From: Planotetraspora thailandica | GTDB taxonomy: Bacteria; Actinomycetota; Actinomycetes; Streptosporangiales; Streptosporangiaceae | Length of the DNA stretch: 64,000 nt | Assembly: GCF_016863335.1 (NCBI RefSeq) | Contig: NZ_BOOR01000038.1 | Location: 1-64,000 of the forward strand | Direction of reading: 5' to 3' | Part shown: positions 8,735-16,884 of the stretch, one piece after another | How positions within the stretch are numbered: the first letter of the stretch is position 1 | Layout of the letters: each line of letters opens with the position of its first letter | Made by a program: the position numbers and the translations under genes | Notes under the pieces: model-generated | Seen by the model: only the letters and a program-made list of their open reading frames with translations | Told to the model about the DNA's origin: nothing | Database searches by the model: none

Positions 8735-9943
8735 ATGAACATCACAGACATCGCACAGCGAAACGGCAACCTCAAGGTCCTGATCTCCGGAGCGAGCGTC
8801 GCGGGCCCCGCCCTCGCCTACTGGCTGCGGCGGTACGGCTTCAGCCCCACCGTCGTGGAACGGGCGCCCGCGCTCCGGGAGGGCGGCTACGCGGTCGACT
8901 TCCGCGGACGCGCCCACCTGGCCCTCCTGGAGCGCATGGGCATCCGCGCCGACGTCGAGAAGGCCCAGACCCACATGGGGGCCACCTCGTACGTCAACGC
9001 GGTCGGCAAGCGCATCGCCGACATGCCCGCCGACCTGTTCGCCGGCGACATCGAGATCCTGCGCGGCGACCTCGCCCACATCCTCTACGACCTGACCAGG
9101 GACGGCACCGAGTACATCTTCGGCGACTCCATCACCTCGATCACCGAGGACGCGGGCGGCGTGGACGTCACCTTCGAGCGCGGCGCGCCCCGCAGGTTCG
9201 ACCTGGTCGTCGGCGCCGACGGGCTGCACTCCGCCGTCCGGGCGCTGACCTTCGGCCCGGAGTCGCGGTTCGTGCGCGAACTCGGCCTGTACTGCGCGGT
9301 CTTCCCCACCGCCAACCGCCTCCGCCTCGACCACGCCGGCCGGGCCTACATCGCCCCGGGAAAGGTCGTCTCCGTCTTCAGCGCCCGCCACAACACGGAG
9401 GCGCGGGCCATGTTCTACTTCGCCTCCCCGCCGCTGTCCTACGACCGCCACGACACCGAGGCGCAGAAGAAGATCCTCGCTGAGGTCTTCGCGGGCGTCG
9501 GCTGGGAGACCCCCCGGCTGCTCGCCGACATGGCGGACGCGCCCGACTTCTACTTCGACTCGATCAGCCAGGTGCACATGGACCACTGGTCGAAGGGACG
9601 TGTGGTGCTGCTCGGCGACGCCGCGTCCTGCCCCTCACCGCTGTCCGGCATGGGCACCGGCCTGGCCATGGTCGGCGCGTACGTGCTCGCGGGAGAGCTC
9701 GCGGCGGCGGGAGGCGACCACCGCAGGGCGTTCGCGCGGTACGAGGAGGAGATGCGCGCCTACGCCACGGCGTGCCAGAAGCAGGGGCAGGGAGTGAGCA
9801 AGTGGATGGTGCCCGACAGCGGCCTCATGGCCTGGTTCGTCAACCAGAACTTCAAGCTCCTGCCGTACGTGCCCTGGAAGGGGCTGATCGCCAAGGGCGT
9901 GCGCAAGGTCGCCGAGGGCATCACGCTGAAGACCTACGAATGA
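8735..9943 (+). CDS. FAD-dependent monooxygenase, PHBH/TetX-like
   Basis: A 402-aa flavoprotein hydroxylase. The N-terminal dinucleotide-binding segment reads LISGASVAGPALAYWL, followed by an acidic ribose-binding residue (VVERAPA). The middle DG motif is VVGADGLHSAVR and the GD motif is VVLLGDAASCPSPLSGMGTG. These three motifs define class A flavin monooxygenases, which use NAD(P)H and O2 to hydroxylate or inactivate aromatic compounds and some antibiotics. It lies 78 bp after the P450 gene on the same strand. The substrate is unknown. Confidence 0.92.
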   Translation: MNITDIAQRNGNLKVLISGASVAGPALAYWLRRYGFSPTVVERAPALREGGYAVDFRGRAHLALLERMGIRADVEKAQTHMGATSYVNAVGKRIADMPADLFAGDIEILRGDLAHILYDLTRDGTEYIFGDSITSITEDAGGVDVTFERGAPRRFDLVVGADGLHSAVRALTFGPESRFVRELGLYCAVFPTANRLRLDHAGRAYIAPGKVVSVFSARHNTEARAMFYFASPPLSYDRHDTEAQKKILAEVFAGVGWETPRLLADMADAPDFYFDSISQVHMDHWSKGRVVLLGDAASCPSPLSGMGTGLAMVGAYVLAGELAAAGGDHRRAFARYEEEMRAYATACQKQGQGVSKWMVPDSGLMAWFVNQNFKLLPYVPWKGLIAKGVRKVAEGITLKTYE

Positions 9944-9960
9944 TCGAAAGCTTGTTTGAA

Positions 9961-9966
9961 TATACT
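9961..9966 (+). promoter_or_regulatory. -10 box for a leaderless transcript
   Basis: TATACT ends 7 nt before the ATG at 9974. Transcription would therefore start at or next to the start codon, the usual arrangement for actinobacterial leaderless mRNAs. No good -35 is visible. Confidence 0.6.
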
Positions 9967-9973
9967 GGTGCGC

Positions 9974-10603
9974 ATGACCGGCGCCTTCCAGGGATCGTTG
10001 TTCGGCTGGAGCGAGGAGGCCACCCTCGGCCCCCTCGGCCAGGCGGTGCGGCGCACGGTGCTCGACCACGGGGCCTGGGTGGACGTGCGCCCCGGCTGGA
10101 TCACCGGTGCCGACGCCCTGTTCGAACGGCTCCTCGAAGTCGTGCCGTGGCACGCGGAGCGCCGGCACATGTACGACCGGATGGTCGACGTGCCCCGCCT
10201 GCTGAAGTTCTACGGAGAGGACGAGCCCCTTCCCGACCCCCTGCTCGTGGAGGCGAAGGCCGCGCTCGACGCGCACTACGGCGACGAACTGGGGGAGCCG
10301 TTCCGCACGGCGGGGATGTGCCTCTACCGCGACGGACGCGACAGCGTGGCCTGGCACGGCGACACCATCGGCAGGGGCAGCTCGGAGGACACCATGGTGG
10401 CGATCGTCTCGGTGGGCACGCCGCGGCCGCTGCTGCTGCGCCCGCGCGGCGGCGGGCCCGCGCTGCGCCACGAGGTCGGCCACGGCGACCTGCTGGTGAT
10501 GGGCGGAAGCTGCCAGCGCACCTGGGAGCACGCGGTCCCCAAGACCACCAGGCCCACCGGCCCTCGCATCAGCGTGCAGTTCCGTCCGCGCGGGGTCCGC
10601 TGA
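9974..10603 (+). CDS. AlkB-like Fe(II)/2-oxoglutarate dioxygenase
   Basis: A 209-aa non-haem iron dioxygenase of the AlkB type, which demethylates alkylated nucleic-acid bases. The iron ligands are visible as the HGD of AWHGDTIGRGSSED, followed by His in RTWEHAV. The 2-oxoglutarate-binding Arg pair is in RISVQFR, matching the RxxxxxR signature. LLLRPRGGG and MGGSCQRTWEH are also family-typical. I chose the ATG at 9974 because of the TATACT box just upstream; a TTG at 9956 is possible but has no ribosome site. A role in alkylation damage repair is expected from the family. Confidence 0.9.
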   Translation: MTGAFQGSLFGWSEEATLGPLGQAVRRTVLDHGAWVDVRPGWITGADALFERLLEVVPWHAERRHMYDRMVDVPRLLKFYGEDEPLPDPLLVEAKAALDAHYGDELGEPFRTAGMCLYRDGRDSVAWHGDTIGRGSSEDTMVAIVSVGTPRPLLLRPRGGGPALRHEVGHGDLLVMGGSCQRTWEHAVPKTTRPTGPRISVQFRPRGVR

Positions 10604-10660
10604 CCTCGACGGGGCCCGTCTGAGATCGTTGTGCTGCCGCAACCCAGAGAAAGGGCCCCG

Positions 10661-11668
10661 ATGTCCCCGCAGATCTATGCCGCCGCGAGTGGCCGCTACG
10701 ACTCCATGAAATACCGGCGCAGCGGCCGGAGCGGAGTCCTGCTGCCTGAGGTCTCGCTCGGCCTGTGGCACAACTTCGGCCACACCGACACCTTCGACGT
10801 TCAGCGGGCCGTCCTCCGCCGGGCGTTCGATCTCGGGATCACCCACTTCGACCTGGCCAACAACTACGGTCCGCCGCCCGGCTCCGCGGAGGAGAACTTC
10901 GGGCGTCACCTGAACGCCGACTTCCGCCCCTACCGGGACGAGCTGTTCATCTCCACCAAGGCCGGTTACGACATGTGGCCCGGGCCGTACGGGGAGTGGG
11001 GGTCGCGCAAGTATGTGCTGGCCAGCCTCGACCAGTCGCTCACGCGGATGGGGCTCGACTACGTCGACGTCTTCTACTCCCACCGCCCCGACCCCGACAC
11101 CCCGATCGAGGAGACGATGGGCGCGCTCGACAGCGCGGTCCGGGCGGGCAAGGCGCTTTACGTGGGCATCTCCAACTATTCGGCGGAGCAGACGGCCCGG
11201 GCGGTGGCCGCGCTCGAGGAGCTCGGCACCCCGCTGCTGATCCACCAGCCGGCCTATTCGATGCTGGACCGCTGGGCGGAAGGCGGCCTGCTCGACACTC
11301 TGGAGGCGGCGGGCGCCGGCTGCATCGCCTACTCCCCGCTGGCGCAGGGCCTGCTGACGGGCCGCTACCTCGACGGAAACGTGCCCGAGGGCTCACGGAT
11401 GGCGCTCGGCCGCTTCCTCACCCGCGACCGGCTCACGCCCGATCTGCTGGAGACGCTTCGCGGCCTGGACAAGGTGGCGCAGAGGCGGGGCCAGTCCCTC
11501 GCTCAGCTGGCCCTCTCGTGGGTTCTGCGTGACCCGCGGATCACGTCCGTGCTGATCGGGGCGAGCAGCGTGGCCCAGCTGGAGCAGAACGTAGCCGCCG
11601 TTTCCGGCCCGCCCCTGACGGCCGAGGACCTCGCCGACATCGAGGGGCTGCTGAGCCAGGGATTCTGA
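10661..11668 (+). CDS. Aldo/keto reductase, YghZ-like
   Basis: A 335-aa NADPH-dependent oxidoreductase with a TIM barrel. The catalytic residues are visible: Asp and Tyr in HFDLANNYGPPPGS, Lys in STKAGYDMW, and His in VFYSHRPDPDTP. The C-terminal cofactor segment reads SVLIGASSVAQLEQNV. The sequence is closest to the L-glyceraldehyde-3-phosphate reductase / Kv-beta-like group (AKR14), which also reduces methylglyoxal. The ATG at 10661 follows AGAAAGG. A strong hairpin follows the stop codon. Confidence 0.9.
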   Translation: MSPQIYAAASGRYDSMKYRRSGRSGVLLPEVSLGLWHNFGHTDTFDVQRAVLRRAFDLGITHFDLANNYGPPPGSAEENFGRHLNADFRPYRDELFISTKAGYDMWPGPYGEWGSRKYVLASLDQSLTRMGLDYVDVFYSHRPDPDTPIEETMGALDSAVRAGKALYVGISNYSAEQTARAVAALEELGTPLLIHQPAYSMLDRWAEGGLLDTLEAAGAGCIAYSPLAQGLLTGRYLDGNVPEGSRMALGRFLTRDRLTPDLLETLRGLDKVAQRRGQSLAQLALSWVLRDPRITSVLIGASSVAQLEQNVAAVSGPPLTAEDLADIEGLLSQGF

Positions 11669-11674
11669 CGGCGC

Positions 11675-11704
11675 CGGCCGGCCCGGGCAATCCCGGGCCG
11701 GCCG
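11675..11704. terminator. Bidirectional hairpin terminator
   Basis: A perfect 13-bp stem (11675-11687 with 11692-11704) around the loop CAAT lies between the convergent aldo/keto reductase and His-rich genes. It has no U tract, as is common in high-GC actinomycetes. Confidence 0.7.
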
Positions 11705-11709
11705 CCGCG

Positions 11710-11997
11710 TCAGTGATCGTCCCAGTGGCCGGCGTGGGCGGCGTGACGGTGGCCGTCGTGCGCGTAGTCGAGGTGGTCGCCGTGCTGGACGGACTGGTGA
11801 CCGCAGCCCTCGCCATGCTGGTGATCATGCTGGTGCTCGACGTGCCCCGACGGCTCGCACTCGTCCCAGTGCCCGTTGTGGGCCTTGTGGAGGTGCCCGT
11901 CGTGGGCGTAGTCGGTGTGATCGCCATGCGGTACGGCGGTGTGCCCGCAGCCCGAGTCGTGCGCGTGGCTGTGACCGCTGTGCTCGTGATGTCCCAT
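11710..11997 (-). CDS. His/Asp-rich metal-binding-like small protein with tandem repeat
   Basis: A 95-aa protein in which about a third of residues are His. It has no signal peptide or membrane segment. Two copies of a ~27-residue unit with the pattern CGHxxVxHGDHxDYxHDGHxH...GHWDxx make up most of it, separated by a His/Glu linker. Each unit carries one Cys in CGH. The composition points to binding or buffering of zinc, nickel or another divalent metal. Similar small actinobacterial proteins are sometimes labelled zinc-transporter-like, but no transport domain is present here. The start at 11997 begins directly with MGHHEHSGHSH. It is leftward and convergent with the aldo/keto reductase. Confidence 0.75.
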   Translation of the reverse strand: MGHHEHSGHSHAHDSGCGHTAVPHGDHTDYAHDGHLHKAHNGHWDECEPSGHVEHQHDHQHGEGCGHQSVQHGDHLDYAHDGHRHAAHAGHWDDH

Positions 11998-12072
11998 GGA
12001 GGGTTCCCTACCCCCCGTCGCGAGACCGTTTCGTAACATTCGGAAGCTTTGACCAGGCAATACGCCGGCAAA

Positions 12073-12936
12073 CTAGTCGACCTCGGCGCTGCCGTTCACG
12101 CGGAGCTTGCGCCGGGCGCGCTCGTAGAAGTTCGTGGTGCCGAGCCGTACGACCTGGGCCGCCGCCCGTATGGCGGTCACGGTGAGCCGGTCGCCGGGGG
12201 ACAGGTAGCCGCCGATGGCGCCGTCCACCTCCATGGCGAGCTGACCGCTGGTGGGCAGGACGTCGAGCGTCACCTCCTCGTCGGCCGACAGCACCAGCGC
12301 CCGGTTGAACGCCGTGTGCGCCGCCGCGGGGACCACGAGGAAGCCCTCCACCGTGGGCGACACGATCGGCCCTCCGGCGGAGAAGCTGTACGCGGTGGAT
12401 CCGGTGGAGGTGGCGACGATCAACGCGTCGGCCGCGTACCGGACGAACGGGTGCCCGTAGACCGAGACGGCCACCGCCGACAGCCCGTCTCCGGGGATGC
12501 GCACGAGGGCGATGTCGTTGAACGCCGTCGTCGTGCGCCCGTCCGGCCCCGTCGTCCGTACGGCCATGCGCGGCTCGACCGTGTATTCGTGGTTGTCGAT
12601 CGCCGACAGGGCGGGGGCCAACCCCTCCACGTCGATCTCGGCCAGGAAGCCGAGCCTGCCGAGGTTGACGCCGAGGATCGGCGTCGGGTGGCCCTCGATC
12701 AGCCGCATGGTGCGCAGCATCGTGCCGTCGCCGCCGAGGCTGACCAGCAGGTCGGCCTTCTTGACCAGCGTCGTGGAGTCCACCGCGATCGCGCTGCAGT
12801 CGATGCGGTCCACCTCGTCGGGCAGCCCGAGCACGGTCACCCCGCGCCCTCGCGCCCACTCGACGATCGTGTCGATGGCCTCCTTGGAGTCTCGCTGGGG
12901 ATGCAGAACCAGACCGACGGTGCTGACCAAGCCCAT
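12073..12936 (-). CDS. nadK: NAD kinase
   Basis: ATP- or polyphosphate-dependent NAD+ kinase of 287 aa that makes NADP+. The catalytic GGDG motif is at residues ~68-71 (LLVSLGGDGTMLRT). NLGRLGFLAE and the NAD-binding TSTGSTAYSFSAGGPIV segment are all present, and the length is normal for the family. The ATG at 12936 is 6 nt downstream of a TACAGT box, so the transcript is probably leaderless; a GTG two codons upstream is the alternative. The gene usually sits near DNA-repair genes such as recN; here it is next to the histidine kinase gene instead. Confidence 0.93.
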   Translation of the reverse strand: MGLVSTVGLVLHPQRDSKEAIDTIVEWARGRGVTVLGLPDEVDRIDCSAIAVDSTTLVKKADLLVSLGGDGTMLRTMRLIEGHPTPILGVNLGRLGFLAEIDVEGLAPALSAIDNHEYTVEPRMAVRTTGPDGRTTTAFNDIALVRIPGDGLSAVAVSVYGHPFVRYAADALIVATSTGSTAYSFSAGGPIVSPTVEGFLVVPAAAHTAFNRALVLSADEEVTLDVLPTSGQLAMEVDGAIGGYLSPGDRLTVTAIRAAAQVVRLGTTNFYERARRKLRVNGSAEVD

Positions 12937-12942
12937 GCCCAC

Positions 12943-12948
12943 ACTGTA
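12943..12948 (-). promoter_or_regulatory. -10 box of nadK, probably leaderless
   Basis: On the reverse strand TACAGT ends 6 nt before the ATG at 12936, and there is no ribosome site in front of that ATG. Confidence 0.45.
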
Positions 12949-12977
12949 CGAGCTTCGGGAAGGCGCTCAGAACACCG

Positions 12978-14402
12978 CTAGGCGGCGTCCTGGTCGTCGA
13001 TCGGCAGGTACACCCTGAACGTGGTGGCCCCAGGCTGGGACTCCACCCGGATATCCCCGTGATGCTTGTTGACCACGATGCGGTAGGAGATGTCCAATCC
13101 GAGCCCGGTGCCCTCGCCGACCGGTTTGGTGGTGAAGAACGGCTCGAAGATCCGCTGCCTGATCTCGGGGGCGATGCCGGAGCCGGTGTCGGAGATCTCG
13201 ACGATGAGCCTGCCGTCCTCGCGGGTGGTGCGCACGGTCAGGGTGCCCTCGCCGTCCATGGCCCCGACCGCGTTGTCGATCAGGTTCGTCCACACCTGGT
13301 TGAGCTCGGCGGCGTACGCGGGGATCGAGGGCAGCGCCCGGTCGTAGTCCTTGACCACCCGCACCCCCTTGGGGATCTTCGCCTGCATCATCGTCAGGGT
13401 GGCGTCGAGAAGATCGTGGACGTTGATCGTCTGGTACGGCGTGCGGTCGAGCTGGGAGTACTGCTTGGCCGCGGCGACGAGCCCCGAGATGCGGGTGACC
13501 GAGTCCTCGATCTCGCCCATGAGCAGCTCGGTGTCGACGGTGTAGCAGAGCCAGCGCAGGGCCGGCTCCAGGTCGCCGTCCTCGACAGTGGAGGCGATGT
13601 GCTCCAGCCACTCCACGTCGACGCCCCCGGCGACGAGCGTCGCCGCGAGGTCCCAGCCGCCGGTGACGTCGTGGTCGTCGAGCCAGTCGGCGATGGCGTC
13701 CTCGGCGTCGGAGGTGGCGAGCGCGGACAGCTTGGGCGCGCTCGCCGCCCGCTTGACCGCATCATCCTGGAGCTCGACCAGACGGTGCAGCTGCGTGCCG
13801 TCCAGGCGCCCGTCGGCGATCATCGCGAGCTTCTGCCGCATGCCGGAGACCCGCTCGCGCAGCGTCGAGGTCGCCCGCACGGCCGCGGCGGCCGGGTTGT
13901 TCAGCTCGTGAGTGAGCCCGGCCGACAACGAGCCGAGCGCCAGCAGCCGCTCCCGCTCGCCGACGATCGTCTGGGTGGCCCGCATGCCGAAGAACAGGCC
14001 TTCGAGCAGGTGGATCGCCATGGGGAACCACTCGCGGACCGCCGCGGCCATCACGTCGGCCGGCAGCACGAAGAACTCGGAGTCGGTGATCGCCCGCAGC
14101 GTGTTCAGGTAGGTCTGGGAAACCCGCTCGCCGATGTAGGCCTGGGTGGCCCCGCCGTATACGCCGCGCTGCTCGGTACGGTTGACCTCCACCTCGTCCC
14201 CGTGGACGCGCCTGCTCATCGCGACGGTGCCTTCGAGCAGTACGAAGAAGCAGGTGGCGGGCTCGCCCTCGGCGTAGACGACCGTGCCCGCGTCGCGGTG
14301 CTCGACCTCGCCGTCGGCGGCCAGCCGGGCCAGCTGATCGTCGTCGAGGGACTCGAACAGGAAGAGCGTGCGCAGCTCGTCCGGGGTCAGCCGCTTGCTC
14401 AT
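12978..14402 (-). CDS. Histidine kinase with N-terminal cyclic-nucleotide-binding domain
   Basis: A 474-aa soluble sensor kinase. Residues ~10-125 form a cNMP/CRP-like beta-barrel with GTVVYAEGEPATCFFVLLEG. The dimerisation helix carries the phosphoacceptor-like His165 in LSAGLTHELNNP. The C-terminal ATPase domain has an N box (LNQVWTNLIDNAVGAM), G1 (EISDTGSGIAP), F box (IFEPFFTTKPV) and G2 (GEGTGLGLDIS). A long helical insert lies between the His and the ATPase core. The cyclic nucleotide, or other ligand sensed, is not known. Its ATG overlaps the stop of the REC-flavoprotein gene (ATGA), which makes that protein the natural partner. Confidence 0.9.
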   Translation of the reverse strand: MSKRLTPDELRTLFLFESLDDDQLARLAADGEVEHRDAGTVVYAEGEPATCFFVLLEGTVAMSRRVHGDEVEVNRTEQRGVYGGATQAYIGERVSQTYLNTLRAITDSEFFVLPADVMAAAVREWFPMAIHLLEGLFFGMRATQTIVGERERLLALGSLSAGLTHELNNPAAAAVRATSTLRERVSGMRQKLAMIADGRLDGTQLHRLVELQDDAVKRAASAPKLSALATSDAEDAIADWLDDHDVTGGWDLAATLVAGGVDVEWLEHIASTVEDGDLEPALRWLCYTVDTELLMGEIEDSVTRISGLVAAAKQYSQLDRTPYQTINVHDLLDATLTMMQAKIPKGVRVVKDYDRALPSIPAYAAELNQVWTNLIDNAVGAMDGEGTLTVRTTREDGRLIVEISDTGSGIAPEIRQRIFEPFFTTKPVGEGTGLGLDISYRIVVNKHHGDIRVESQPGATTFRVYLPIDDQDAA

Positions 14403-16057
14403 TGCGCCTCCAGGTAGCGGTGGATCAGCGACACCGCCATCGCGCCCTCGCCGACGGCTGAGGCGACGCGTTTGACCGAGTCGGCCCGCACGTCGCCCGC
14501 GGCGAAGACGCCGGGGATGCTGGATTCCAAGTGATAGGGGTCGCGGGGGAGGGTCCACCCGCGTGGGCGCCGGCCCTCCGCGAGCAGGTCGGGCCCGGTG
14601 AGGACGAAGCCGTGCCGGTCGCGGGCGACCTCGTCGCCGAGCCAGTCGGTGCGCGGCTCGGCCCCGATGAAGACGAACAACCAGGAGGTCTCCACGGTCC
14701 TGGTGTTCCCAGTGCGCGAGTCGCACACCGTGAGCCGTTCCAGGTGGTCGGCGCCGTGCCCTTCGACCACGACGGTGCGCGGATGCACCTCGATGTTGGG
14801 GACCTTCTCGATCTGGTCGATCAGGTAGCGGGACATCGACCGGCTGAGGTCGTCGCCGCGGATGAGGATGTGCACCCGCTCGGCGTAGCCGGCGAAGTAC
14901 ACGGCGGCCTGGCCGGCCGAGTTGGCCCCGCCGACGATGTAGATCTCCTCGCCCTTGCAACTGGGCGCCTCGGTCGAAGCCGAGCCGTAGAAGACGCCGC
15001 GGCCGGTCAGTTCGGCCAGGCCGGGCGCGTCCAGCCTGCGGTAGGACACCCCGGTCGCCAGCACCACGGTGTGGGCGACGATGGCCGAGCCGTCGCCGAA
15101 ACGCAGCAGCCGGGACGTGCCGCCGCATTCCAGGCTGACCACCTCGCGGGTGGTGAGCAGTTCGGCTCCGAACCTCAGCGCCTGCCTGCGGGCGCGGTCG
15201 GTGAGCTGGGCGCCGGACACGCCCTGGGGGAAGCCGAGGTAGTTCTCGATCCGGCTGCTCTGGCCCGCCTGGCCACCCGTCGCGCGCTGCTCGACGAGCA
15301 CCGTCCGCAGTCCCTCGGACGCGCCGTAGACGGCCGCGCCCAGGCCCGCGGGTCCCGCGCCGACGACCGCGACGTCGTAGAAGTCCAGGGTCGGTGTGGT
15401 CGACAGTCCGACATGCGCGGCGAGGTCGGCCTCGGCGGGCTTGACCAGCGACACGCCATCGGTCGTCACCACGACCGGCACGTCGTCCGCGGACAGGCCG
15501 GCGGCCGACAGCAGGCGCACGGCCTCCGGGTCGTCGGCCAGCAGCCAGCGGTACGGCACGAGGTTGCGGGCCAGGAAGTCGCGCACGGCGAACGACGGCG
15601 CCGACCACCGGTGACCGATGACCTTGGTCTCGGGCACGGCCGAGTCGGGGGTGTCCAGCCAGGCATCCAGCAGGGCGTCGACCACCGGGTAGAGCTTCTC
15701 CTCCGGCGGGTTCCACGGCTTGAGGAGGTAGTGGTCGAGGTCGACGAGGTTGATCGCGTCGATGGCCGCCTCGGTGTCGGCGTAGGCGGTGAGCAGCACG
15801 CGGCGCGCGAGCGGGAACAGGTCCATCGCCTGCTCGAGGAACTGGATGCCGTTCATGTGGGGCATCCGGTAGTCGGCGAGCATGATCGCCACTTGCTCGC
15901 CGCGCAGCTTGATCTCTCGGAGCGCTTCCAGGGCGGCGTCGCCGGACTCGGCGCGGACCACGCGGTAGCGATCACCGTACCGTCGCCGCACGTCACGGGC
16001 TACGGCGCGCGAGACAGCCGGATCGTCGTCGACGGTCAGGATCGCGGGGTTTGCCAT
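14399..16057 (-). CDS. Response regulator fused to Grx-like and thioredoxin-reductase-like flavoprotein domains
   Basis: A 552-aa three-part protein. Residues 1-125 are a REC domain with acidic pair D11/D12, phosphoacceptor D62 (IMLADYRMP), T90 and K113. Residues ~145-210 look like a glutaredoxin/thioredoxin fold, but the CPxC site is replaced by SAPS. Residues ~226-552 are a thioredoxin-reductase-like flavoprotein with FAD motif VVGAGPAGLG, NAD(P)H motif IVGGANSAGQAA and GVFAAGDVR near the end. The redox-active CxxC of true thioredoxin reductase is absent: the region reads GVFYGSASTEAPSC. It should still bind FAD and NAD(P)H but cannot be a classical disulfide reductase. It is coupled to the downstream histidine kinase. 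The ATG at 16057 fits the REC start; an in-frame ATG lies three codons earlier. Confidence 0.88.
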   Translation of the reverse strand: MANPAILTVDDDPAVSRAVARDVRRRYGDRYRVVRAESGDAALEALREIKLRGEQVAIMLADYRMPHMNGIQFLEQAMDLFPLARRVLLTAYADTEAAIDAINLVDLDHYLLKPWNPPEEKLYPVVDALLDAWLDTPDSAVPETKVIGHRWSAPSFAVRDFLARNLVPYRWLLADDPEAVRLLSAAGLSADDVPVVVTTDGVSLVKPAEADLAAHVGLSTTPTLDFYDVAVVGAGPAGLGAAVYGASEGLRTVLVEQRATGGQAGQSSRIENYLGFPQGVSGAQLTDRARRQALRFGAELLTTREVVSLECGGTSRLLRFGDGSAIVAHTVVLATGVSYRRLDAPGLAELTGRGVFYGSASTEAPSCKGEEIYIVGGANSAGQAAVYFAGYAERVHILIRGDDLSRSMSRYLIDQIEKVPNIEVHPRTVVVEGHGADHLERLTVCDSRTGNTRTVETSWLFVFIGAEPRTDWLGDEVARDRHGFVLTGPDLLAEGRRPRGWTLPRDPYHLESSIPGVFAAGDVRADSVKRVASAVGEGAMAVSLIHRYLEAQ

Positions 16058-16113
16058 GGCAACCATCAAATCATGCCCGTTCGATACCAGTGAGAGACGA
16101 TCACCATGGTGGT

Positions 16114-16128
16114 GGGGCCGTAGGTCCC
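16114..16128. promoter_or_regulatory. DevR/DosR-like inverted repeat
   Basis: GGGGCCGTAGGTCCC is a near-palindrome between the divergent REC-flavoprotein and CBS genes. It matches 11 of 14 positions of the mycobacterial DosR consensus GGGACTTTNGKCCC. A second symmetric element, ACTTCGAAGT, lies at 16150-16159. The assignment rests on resemblance only. Confidence 0.4.
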
Positions 16129-16203
16129 GGCGAGCAGTGACCTTCGGCCACTTCGAAGTCCCCACCGGCGCGGCAAGGCTGATGTCGAGTCAGGGGGGAC
16201 GCC

Positions 16204-16884
16204 GTGTCGATGTGCGTGCGGGACGTCATGAGCCGGTTCGTGATCGCGGTCGAGGAGGGCGCCTCGTTCACCGATGTGGTCGACGCGGTGTGCCGGTTCC
16301 GGGTGGACGCCGTGCCCGTCGTCGACAGGAACCGGTGTGTGGTGGGCATCGTCTCCGACGACGACCTGCTGCTCAAGGGCCTGGGCGGCAGGCGGGCCGG
16401 TGACGCGATCTTCGAGGGGTGTGCGCGCCGCACCCAGTCGAGGAAGGCGGCGGGCCGTACCGCCGCGGAGATCATGACGAGCCCGGCGATCACCGTCACC
16501 GAGGACACGCCGCTGCGCCGCGCGGCGCAGCTCATGCGCGACAACAGGGTCAGGCAACTCCCCGTCGTGGACCCGGTGACGGGCTGCATCCTCGGCTTGG
16601 TACGGCAGGCCGACCTGCTGAAGGTGTTCGCCCGGCCCGCCGAGGACATCCGCGACGAGGTGATCGCGGTGGTCGCCCCCTTCGTCAGGCGTTGCGTGGT
16701 CGAGGTGGACCGCGGGCGGGTCGCGGTGAGCGGAGGAGTGGACCGCCGGTCGCGGATCGCCGCCATCGTGGACGAGATCTGGCGGATCGACGGCGTGGTC
16801 GACGTGGTGGCCGATCTCACATTCGCTCATGACGATCTGGCCGTCGCGGCGCCGCGACGGCCGAGGAAGGTGGCCGACCGATGA
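16204..16884 (+). CDS. Tandem CBS-domain protein with BON domain
   Basis: A 226-aa cytoplasmic protein. Two CBS motifs (residues ~5-60 and ~85-145) form one Bateman module, shown by VDAVPVVDRNRCVVGIVSDD and RQLPVVDPVTGCILGLVRQA. Residues ~150-215 form a BON domain (RGRVAVSGGVDRRSRIAAIV). CBS pairs usually bind adenine nucleotides and report energy state, and BON domains are thought to bind membranes or ligands. The GTG at 16204 follows GGGGGGA. The next CBS gene overlaps it by ATGA. Such CBS-BON proteins are common in actinobacterial hypoxia or stress regulons, which agrees with the neighbours. Confidence 0.88.
   Translation: MSMCVRDVMSRFVIAVEEGASFTDVVDAVCRFRVDAVPVVDRNRCVVGIVSDDDLLLKGLGGRRAGDAIFEGCARRTQSRKAAGRTAAEIMTSPAITVTEDTPLRRAAQLMRDNRVRQLPVVDPVTGCILGLVRQADLLKVFARPAEDIRDEVIAVVAPFVRRCVVEVDRGRVAVSGGVDRRSRIAAIVDEIWRIDGVVDVVADLTFAHDDLAVAAPRRPRKVADR

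Noticed and set aside
12978-15716. A single 912-aa protein
   Set aside because: The first ~438 residues are an out-of-frame reading of the REC-flavoprotein gene. The real kinase starts at the ATG at 14402, with ATGA coupling.
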